Below are positions 6,967-12,418 of a stretch of 12,418 nucleotides of DNA, one piece after another. The notes under the pieces were generated by a model. The model was given only the letters and a program-made list of their open reading frames with translations. It searched no databases and was not told the origin of the DNA. The stretch covers positions 1 through 12,418 of the forward strand of contig JANYGE010000243.1 of the NCBI GenBank assembly GCA_025362535.1, read 5' to 3'. The first letter of the stretch is position 1, and each line of letters opens with the position of its first letter. The stretch comes from Hyphomicrobiales bacterium. GTDB taxonomy: Bacteria; Pseudomonadota; Alphaproteobacteria; Rhizobiales; Aestuariivirgaceae. The position numbers and the translations under genes were made by a program.

Positions 6967-8096
6967 GCATCACCCTTAAACAGCATTGCTGCATCCCGAT
7001 TGATTGTGAGATAGACTTCATCTTCCCAAGTCGCAGTTGCCTCTTCACCTGACAAGCGCTGCGCATTGACAGTGTTCACGGAGAGCAGATGACCAGTGGG
7101 TAGCTTTATGCGGTAAAGCGAGTCTTTGCCGAAATAGCCGAAATCCTGAACGGTACCCTTGAGTAAATTGGCTGTTGTGGCGGGCCTCTTGCGTGAAATA
7201 CTTATCTTTTCGGGGCGAACTGCCAAGGATACTTTTTCGCCAACTGAGAAGGTGGAAGATGTGCTGACCTGTAAGGAATGCCCGAGTGTGGGCGCAAGAA
7301 CTTCCACGGTATCGCCTTTCACATTTATGATTTCACCACCCACCATATTAATGGAGCCGATGAAACCAGCTACAAACTTGCTACTTGGATTTTCATAGAT
7401 ATGCGAAGGTGGGCCGATTTGACGGATGACTCCTTGGTCCATGACTGCAATCCGCGATGCAAGCGTCATGGCCTCTTCTTGATCATGGGTCACCACGACG
7501 AAGGTGATACCCATCTTATATTGAATATTGGAAATTTCAAATTGTGTGTGCTCACGCAGTTTTTTGTCGAGAGCACCGAGGGGTTCATCCAGCAGCAGAA
7601 GTTTCGGTTGCTTTGCTAAAGAGCGCGCCAGAGCCACGCGTTGGCGTTGGCCTCCTGAGAGTTGATGCGGTTTGCGATCAGCGAGATGCGAAAGCTGAAC
7701 GAGGCTCAGCATTTCTTTGACGCGGTCCTGCCGCTGCGCAGGCGTCATGGCTTCGTGTTTCAGGCCATAACCAACATTGCCTGAAACAGTCATATGCGGG
7801 AACAGGGCATAGGACTGAAACATCATATTAACGGGCCGATCATAGGGCGCTACACCCGCCATATCTTGCCCATCGATGAAGATTCTACCAGATGTTGGAG
7901 ATTCAAAACCCGCTAGCATGCGGAGCAGGGTGGTCTTGCCACATCCTGATCCTCCGAGCAGGGCGAAGAGTTCACCTTTGTTGATGTCAAGCGAGACATT
8001 ATCGACAGCTACGAAGTCACTGAACTTCTTGGTGACTGACTCAATGCGAATGAAACCAGCTTTGCTGCTTTCGGTATTCTGCTCTTCAGTTTCCAT
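6963..8096 (-). CDS. potG: Polyamine-type ABC transporter ATP-binding protein, PotG/PotA family
   Basis: This 377-residue ATPase energises the importer from the cytoplasmic face. It shows Walker A GGSGCGKTT at 48-56, Q-loop Gln94 (MMFQSYALFPHMT), signature LSGGQ at 146-150, Walker B LLLLDEP at 166-172, the D-loop SALD equivalent GALDKK, and switch His204 (VTHDQEEAMT). From ~235 it continues into the C-terminal TOBE-type regulatory domain, with SLAVRPEKISI and a final TWEDEVYL. Length and C-terminus closely resemble E. coli PotG. Start ATG 8096 is preferred to GTG 8102 because AGGAAC (8110-8105) is eight bases from the ATG but only two from the GTG. It follows potF by 35 bases and overlaps potH by four. 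Confidence 0.95.
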   Translation of the reverse strand: METEEQNTESSKAGFIRIESVTKKFSDFVAVDNVSLDINKGELFALLGGSGCGKTTLLRMLAGFESPTSGRIFIDGQDMAGVAPYDRPVNMMFQSYALFPHMTVSGNVGYGLKHEAMTPAQRQDRVKEMLSLVQLSHLADRKPHQLSGGQRQRVALARSLAKQPKLLLLDEPLGALDKKLREHTQFEISNIQYKMGITFVVVTHDQEEAMTLASRIAVMDQGVIRQIGPPSHIYENPSSKFVAGFIGSINMVGGEIINVKGDTVEVLAPTLGHSLQVSTSSTFSVGEKVSLAVRPEKISISRKRPATTANLLKGTVQDFGYFGKDSLYRIKLPTGHLLSVNTVNAQRLSGEEATATWEDEVYLTINRDAAMLFKGDA

Positions 8097-8104
8097 CAAC
8101 ACAA

Positions 8105-8110
8105 GTTCCT
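8105..8110 (-). promoter_or_regulatory. Ribosome-binding site fixing the potG start
   Basis: AGGAAC on the minus strand lies eight bases before ATG 8096 and only two before GTG 8102, so it decides for the ATG. It lies in the 35-base potF-potG spacer, one of the few non-overlapping junctions of the operon. Confidence 0.5.
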
Positions 8111-8131
8111 ATCAAACTAAAATGATGTTCC

Positions 8132-9238
8132 TTAGTCTGATTTCATGGCTGTAAATGTTTCCGTCAATCTGCGATCAGCTGCCTCATCCAATGGCTTCGG
8201 TGCATAAAGCCTGCTCAAAACGGCTGCATTCGGATAAACCGCTGGGCTGGTCAAAACAGCTGGATCAATAAATGCCTTTGATGCTAGGTTTGCGTTCGCG
8301 TAGTTTGTAAAATTCGTGCATTTTGCAATGACCTCTGGGTCCATCAAAAAATTGATGAATGCGTGTGCGTTATCTTTGCGTGGAGCATCGGCTGGAATAC
8401 ACATCATGTCGACCCAAGCAGGTGCGCCTGTCTTGGGCACGAAATAGCCAAGGTTGATGTCGACGCCAGCTTCTTTGGCGCGCGCCTTGGCTGTTGAATA
8501 GTCACCCGACCAATTGTTAATGACGCAAAGTTCCTTGTTGGGAATTGCATTGAGGTAATTAGTACTGTCAAACGTGCGGACGTATTTTCGAATGGGCTTG
8601 AAGGCGGCTTTCACGGCTTCTAAATCCTCGGGCTTATAGGTGTCTCGTTCTTTACCTAAATAATCAAGTAGGAACAGAATAACATCAGTTGGTTCATCCA
8701 GAATGGAAATGCCGCAATCTGCAAGCTTTGCGGCATTTTCTGGTTTCATAAAAGTGTCTAGGGACTCAAGATCGGCGTCTGGCAATCGCTCTTTCACCAT
8801 ATCGAGATTATAGGTGAAACCAACGGAGCCCCACATATATGGTAAGCCATATTCATTGCCAGGATCGAATCCCTCGGCAATCTTGAGCACAACAGGATCA
8901 AGATTTTTCCAGTTTGGTAATTTGCTTTTGTCAAGTTTTGAGTAGATGTTTGCCTTCACGAAACGTGGCAAGCTGATGCCAGCCATATCGACAACATCAT
9001 AGCCGGTGCTGCCCGCGAGCATCTTCGCCTGCATCTCGTCGGTCGCGCTATATGTGTCATAAGTTACCGCGATCCCGGTCGCCTTCTGAAAATCTTCAAT
9101 CGTTGTTTCGCCGATATAGTCTGCCCAATTATAGACATTCAGGATGGCGTCTTCTGCCTTGGCCCGGTGCACAAACGGCATGGCAATGAGAGTGCTGCTT
9201 CCGGCGATCTGTAAAATTTTACGGCGTGAAATTTTCAT
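8132..9238 (-). CDS. potF: Periplasmic polyamine-binding protein, PotF family, Tat-type signal
   Basis: This 368-residue substrate-binding protein delivers a cationic amine to the PotGHI complex. Residues 1-28 are a signal peptide with a twin-arginine motif (SRRKILQ at 4-10) and a probable AKA|ED cleavage after 28. Mature sequence begins NVYNWADYIGETT, close to E. coli PotF. Amine-binding positions recognisable by alignment from memory are Trp38, Asp40 and Tyr41; Trp243 and Asp246 (NWSGD); Asp277; and Tyr313. The aspartates that bind ammonium groups are kept. Two positions differ from PotF: Ala39 (Ser in PotF) and Trp275 (Phe in PotF). So an amine ligand is very likely, but it need not be putrescine. 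ATG 9238 overlaps the upstream Rieske gene's stop by four bases (ATGA). Confidence 0.93.
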   Translation of the reverse strand: MKISRRKILQIAGSSTLIAMPFVHRAKAEDAILNVYNWADYIGETTIEDFQKATGIAVTYDTYSATDEMQAKMLAGSTGYDVVDMAGISLPRFVKANIYSKLDKSKLPNWKNLDPVVLKIAEGFDPGNEYGLPYMWGSVGFTYNLDMVKERLPDADLESLDTFMKPENAAKLADCGISILDEPTDVILFLLDYLGKERDTYKPEDLEAVKAAFKPIRKYVRTFDSTNYLNAIPNKELCVINNWSGDYSTAKARAKEAGVDINLGYFVPKTGAPAWVDMMCIPADAPRKDNAHAFINFLMDPEVIAKCTNFTNYANANLASKAFIDPAVLTSPAVYPNAAVLSRLYAPKPLDEAADRRLTETFTAMKSD

Positions 9239-10470
9239 TGTTGAACTCCCTGAGATGATTTTTGTTCTTGGCTAGAAGTAGATTTCATGTTGGCACTGAT
9301 CTCCGCCAATTCTTCCGCTACAGGTGCATGGGTCAGATTGAAAACCGGAAGGATGGATCGCAACTCATCATGGTGCGCACGAACAAAGCGTTCATTGTCG
9401 GATAGGTGAAAATTTTCGAATGCCGATGACTTCATGGATTCATTGGACCAAATGGAAAGCTGAGTATCTTCAGCATAGGTCGCAAGGTCAATACGGTAAG
9501 AAAGATATCTGGCTGCGCGCTGTTGCCGATTTTCGTTTGGATATTTATAGGTGATCCCACGCACAATTGTGCGGTTCATGTCGACGGGTAATTCTTGGTA
9601 GAACTGGATTGTTTCTGGTGTGGTGACGAAAACGGTATTTGGGAACATGCCATAATAGGCCCAGAGATCGCATCGGTCTTCGGGTAGGCCGTCGCGCGGG
9701 GTTGAGAATTTTGTATAGTTTTTCACACTCCAGAGTCGTCCAGAGTTTGGTTTGAAAGTCCCCTTGGAAACTTTCAAACCGGAGCCATAAGGAATGTCGG
9801 TGTAGGTAAAGCCATAGAGATCCTGCAAGGCAGGGTGGGCCATGGCGACGTGGTAACCTTCATTGTCAACATCAACGACTGACTTCCAGTTGACCGGAAG
9901 TTCACTGGCCCACACTTTGCCAGTCGGCACCATTTCTTCAGGGGCGTGGTGAGCAAATTCTGGAACATAAGGTGCAAGGTGTTCTGCCACAGAAGGTTGC
10001 GGACCGGGTTTGAATCGGATGAAAATAAATCCCATCCACACCTCCATTTCAATGCTGCGCAAGCCGAACTCATGCTTGTCGAGAGCGGGATAGCTGTTTG
10101 GCTGTGCCGCACCCCGCAATGTGCCATCAAGATTATAGACCCAGCCATGGAATGGACAGACCAGCGCATTCTTGCAGTGACCGCTATCTCCGGTGACAAC
10201 CCGTGAGCCTCGGTGGCGGCAGAGATTGTGAAAAGCCCGCAGTGTGCCGTCGTTTCCGCGCACCACAAAAGCCCGTTCACTGCCGAGATCGAAAGTCATG
10301 TAGTCACCTGACTTTGCTACATTATTGATGTGCCCCACGACTTGCCAATATTTCAGGAAAACCTCTTCCATCTCCACTTCGTAAAGAGCTTTGTTGTGGT
10401 AGGTCCAAGCAGGGAGGCCACGACGATCCCAGTCATTGCTGATTGTGGTTGGCCTTGCAATTTGGTTCAT
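9235..10470 (-). CDS. Rieske non-heme iron oxygenase alpha subunit (second of pair)
   Basis: This 411-residue protein would hydroxylate or oxidatively demethylate a small substrate using O2 and electrons from a reductase not in this window. The Rieske [2Fe-2S] ligands are Cys84, His86, Cys105 and His108 (CRHRGS ... CPFHGW). The catalytic domain has DNEGYHVAMAH, giving iron ligands His207 and His212 with bridging Glu204 in place of the usual Asp. The third iron ligand is probably Asp335 (YAEDTQL). A bridging Glu is known from CntA, which acts on a quaternary ammonium substrate. The C-terminal ~25 residues are polar and low-complexity (KSTSSQEQKSSQGVQQ). ATG 10470 overlaps the first Rieske gene's stop by four bases and potF overlaps its own stop, so synthesis of all three looks coupled. 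The true substrate is unknown. Confidence 0.92.
   Translation of the reverse strand: MNQIARPTTISNDWDRRGLPAWTYHNKALYEVEMEEVFLKYWQVVGHINNVAKSGDYMTFDLGSERAFVVRGNDGTLRAFHNLCRHRGSRVVTGDSGHCKNALVCPFHGWVYNLDGTLRGAAQPNSYPALDKHEFGLRSIEMEVWMGFIFIRFKPGPQPSVAEHLAPYVPEFAHHAPEEMVPTGKVWASELPVNWKSVVDVDNEGYHVAMAHPALQDLYGFTYTDIPYGSGLKVSKGTFKPNSGRLWSVKNYTKFSTPRDGLPEDRCDLWAYYGMFPNTVFVTTPETIQFYQELPVDMNRTIVRGITYKYPNENRQQRAARYLSYRIDLATYAEDTQLSIWSNESMKSSAFENFHLSDNERFVRAHHDELRSILPVFNLTHAPVAEELAEISANMKSTSSQEQKSSQGVQQ
9749..9780. repeat. Perfect 11-bp inverted repeat inside the second Rieske gene
   Basis: GGTTTGAAAGT (9749-9759) and its exact complement ACTTTCAAACC (9770-9780) flank a 10-base loop within coding sequence, at codons for residues ~231-241. 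It could form a hairpin in mRNA. No T-tract follows, so it does not look like an intrinsic terminator. Confidence 0.6.
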
Positions 10471-11639
10471 GGTGTCTTCTCCGGCGCATAGACGGGCTCA
10501 CCCAGTTTTTTGCGAACCCACTGGTGAAAATTAAAAACGTCAAATTCCTGTGGCATCAGTGTGCCCCCGGTGTAACGCCTATTGCGCAGGCCGCGTTGGT
10601 TTAGCTCGCAGGCTGCGCCATCTTCCAGCATCACTGTTGTTGCAAAATCTACGACATTGGCGAGATCAAAATTAGGCGCTGAAAGTGTTTCCTGTGGGAA
10701 CAGCCATTCTGCTGTTAGCTCAGTTTCTTCCGGCCCCAAGGGGCGCAGAGAAACGACCCGCACATAATCGATATGCGCTACAATATACATCGTGGGCATG
10801 AGAGTTACGAAAAGATGGCCTGCCTGTTTTTGGGTTTGGGTTAGGTTTGAAAACTCAGGCCCACAAGGCATACCACTCTTGGTCCAAGTGCTTGCGCCGT
10901 CTTTCAATGGCGAGTTGATTTTTGCTTCGGGAGTCCATCCTGGTATTTCTGAAATACTCATAACGCCCTTGCTGTAAACTGGTACCATGTCGCAAAGCGA
11001 GGCATGAATGCCTGGGCAGTGCAGACATTCATTGTAATTCTCCCAGAAGATTTTCCAATTGCAGTGGATCGTTTTCACACGCCTGTGACCAGTCACAAGA
11101 TCTTGCATCGGCCAGTTGTCTAAGGCTGCAATGCCCATGTCTGGCGCCAAGGCAAAATCTGGTGCTTCGTTGGTAAGACAAACATAGATGAAGCCATTCC
11201 ACAGTTTCACCTGGGCTTGGAATAGATTGTTTTCACTTTTTTCGAAACCGGGCGCAGTGGTGGCATGCGGTGTTTTTTGTAAAGCACCGGAGAGATCATA
11301 GGCCCATTCATGATAGGGGCAGGTGATCAGTTTTGCTTTGAGTTTTGTGTCTTGGTGTTGACAAAGCTCCGAACCACGATGGCGGCAGGTGTTGTGAAAG
11401 CAGCGCACAATCCCCTTATCATCTTTCACCAGAATTAGGTTCAGCCCGGCAATTTCGACACGGTGCAAAGTGAGGGCAGGTAGATCATTTTCACGGCCCA
11501 CATAAATCCAGTTCTTGGAGTGAATAGAGGAGAGTTCTCGTGCGTAATGTGAGGGATCAAGATACCACAGCGCAGGCAGTGTTGGCGGACAAAAGTCTAG
11601 GATGGGCGAAGCTGGATGAAATGTTGATCTATGCTCCAT
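10467..11639 (-). CDS. Rieske non-heme iron oxygenase alpha subunit (first of pair)
   Basis: This 390-residue oxygenase has Rieske ligands Cys85, His87, Cys107 and His110 (CRHRGSELC ... CPYHEW). Its mononuclear iron site reads NYNECLHCPGIH, with bridging Glu204, His207 and His212, and probable third ligand Asp340 (MLEDGAACE). The ECLHC block resembles the glycine-betaine/carnitine oxygenase (GbcA/CntA) side of the family, and the N-terminus LPALWYLDPSHYARE is typical of it. The likely reaction is hydroxylation or N-demethylation of a quaternary or methylated amine. Its sequence is clearly different from the second Rieske protein, so the two are not a recent duplication. The frame stays open to TTG 11693, but ATG 11639 is preferred because 21 residues before LPALWY suits the family. 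A separate reading frame overlaps this start (see findings). Confidence 0.9.
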   Translation of the reverse strand: MEHRSTFHPASPILDFCPPTLPALWYLDPSHYARELSSIHSKNWIYVGRENDLPALTLHRVEIAGLNLILVKDDKGIVRCFHNTCRHRGSELCQHQDTKLKAKLITCPYHEWAYDLSGALQKTPHATTAPGFEKSENNLFQAQVKLWNGFIYVCLTNEAPDFALAPDMGIAALDNWPMQDLVTGHRRVKTIHCNWKIFWENYNECLHCPGIHASLCDMVPVYSKGVMSISEIPGWTPEAKINSPLKDGASTWTKSGMPCGPEFSNLTQTQKQAGHLFVTLMPTMYIVAHIDYVRVVSLRPLGPEETELTAEWLFPQETLSAPNFDLANVVDFATTVMLEDGAACELNQRGLRNRRYTGGTLMPQEFDVFNFHQWVRKKLGEPVYAPEKTP

Positions 11640-11708
11640 GACTTTCACTCTTAGAATAGGTGGGGTGGGGCGGCGCTCGCCCACCAATGGCAATTGTCTT
11701 ATACTTAC

Positions 11709-12418
11709 TCATGCCCCCTTCGCCCTTTCGCTTTCCAGCTGCTCTAACGTCAAATCAACTGAGATTTCGATTGCCCGCAATGTATCTTCGAGGCAGCTTT
11801 GATCATGCGCCTCGCACATAAAGAGGGGTTCGCGGGAGTCGGGTTCACAGATAATGCCGTGATCCTGCATGTGGCGCGCCATCTTATCATAGAAACTGTA
11901 GTCAGATTTTTTCCAAGCGCGATAATCAATGGGTGGTTTAGGTGCAAAGAACAATCCGAACATCGAGGAATGGCCAGAGAAGGAATGCACGATGCCGCGC
12001 CGATCAAGAATCTTTTTGATGCCCGCTTTCAGGCTTTCGCCATAAGCAGCAATTGTTTCAAGCACTGGTGTTTCGTCAAGAATTTGCAAGCAACGTTCTG
12101 CTGCGGCCAGCGACACAGAATGCGCCGTATAAGTGCCGCCATGGGCAGCACCACCATAGCGGAAGGTGCGCATCACATCTTCACGCCCGCCAATGGCTGC
12201 AATAGGATAACCATTGGCCATGGCTTTGGCGAAGGTGCAAATATCGGGCTTCACATTATGCAGGGATTGAACGCCTCCCTTGGCGACACGGAATCCGGTT
12301 TTCACTTCATCGACGATCAATAACACGCCATATTTATCGCAGAGCTTGCGGGCGAGCTGCACAAATTCTGTGGTTGCGGAGATAGCGCAGCAATTGCCCA
12401 TCATCGGCTCAATCAACA
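11709..12418 (-). CDS. Class III PLP aminotransferase, glutamate-1-semialdehyde aminomutase-like (N-terminus beyond window)
   Basis: Only the last ~235 residues are present; the frame is open to the right edge, so the start is missing. Seen are IEPMMGNCC, then LLIVDEVKTGFRVAKGG with the PLP-ring aspartate (Asp36 of the visible part) and FAKAMANGYPIAAIGG with the Schiff-base lysine (Lys64). GGTYTAHSVSLAAA and a complete C-terminal domain follow. This pattern is nearest to the glutamate-1-semialdehyde aminomutase branch of class III enzymes, whose catabolic members transaminate omega-amines, beta-amino acids or other non-tetrapyrrole substrates. With Rieske oxygenases and an amine importer downstream, a catabolic transaminase is likelier than haem synthesis. 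Its TGA overlaps an ATG (ATGA) that opens a short out-of-phase frame before the first Rieske gene. Confidence 0.9.
   Translation of the reverse strand, partial: LIEPMMGNCCAISATTEFVQLARKLCDKYGVLLIVDEVKTGFRVAKGGVQSLHNVKPDICTFAKAMANGYPIAAIGGREDVMRTFRYGGAAHGGTYTAHSVSLAAAERCLQILDETPVLETIAAYGESLKAGIKKILDRRGIVHSFSGHSSMFGLFFAPKPPIDYRAWKKSDYSFYDKMARHMQDHGIICEPDSREPLFMCEAHDQSCLEDTLRAIEISVDLTLEQLESERAKGA

Noticed and set aside
11799..12323. Plus-strand frame of about 174 codons.
   Set aside because: It is antisense to conserved aminotransferase motifs, so a shadow frame.
1..12418. tRNA/rRNA genes, CRISPR arrays, insertion sequences, phage or defence genes.
   Set aside because: No such structure or motif was seen; almost all of the window is accounted for by the listed genes.

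Overview
The window carries one dense block of genes, all on the minus strand, so it is read from right to left. The protein families, short ATGA stop/start overlaps and moderate GC (judged by eye) suggest an alphaproteobacterium, possibly marine or soil-dwelling. That placement is an inference from family resemblance, not a computed result. I see no RNA genes, CRISPR array, insertion sequence or phage gene.

In transcription order, the first unit starts beyond the right edge with a class III PLP aminotransferase of the glutamate-1-semialdehyde type (12418-11709, N-terminus missing). Two different Rieske non-heme iron oxygenase alpha subunits follow (11639-10467 and 10470-9235). Next comes a complete PotFGHI-type polyamine ABC importer: periplasmic binding protein, ATPase and two permeases (9238-5196). 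Then come an unrecognised 82-residue protein (5191-4943), a ChrR-type single-domain cupin (4941-4579) and a badly decayed APC-superfamily amino-acid/amine permease (about 4554-3593). Most junctions overlap or are separated by 1-4 nt, which indicates a single co-translated operon. A strong hairpin terminator (3568-3537) ends it.

A second unit starts just after the terminator. It has an aldehyde dehydrogenase resembling alpha-ketoglutaric semialdehyde dehydrogenases (3455-2019), then a kinase/PLP phospho-lyase fusion (1941 to beyond base 1). The fusion joins an APH-fold kinase to an ETNPPL/PHYKPL-like lyase. It is open across the whole left end; no minus-strand stop occurs before the window ends.

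Together the genes look like a catabolic pathway for a cationic, probably N-methylated and hydroxylated amine. The proposed order is ABC uptake of a polyamine-like cation, oxidation or N-demethylation by the two Rieske enzymes (both with the bridging glutamate known from quaternary-ammonium oxygenases), transamination, phosphorylation and phospho-elimination of an amino-alcohol to an aldehyde, and aldehyde oxidation. The substrate cannot be read from the sequence. N-methylated ethanolamines and (trimethyl)hydroxylysine-type compounds are the candidates that best explain the kinase-lyase together with Rieske oxygenases. No Rieske reductase or transcriptional regulator lies inside the window.
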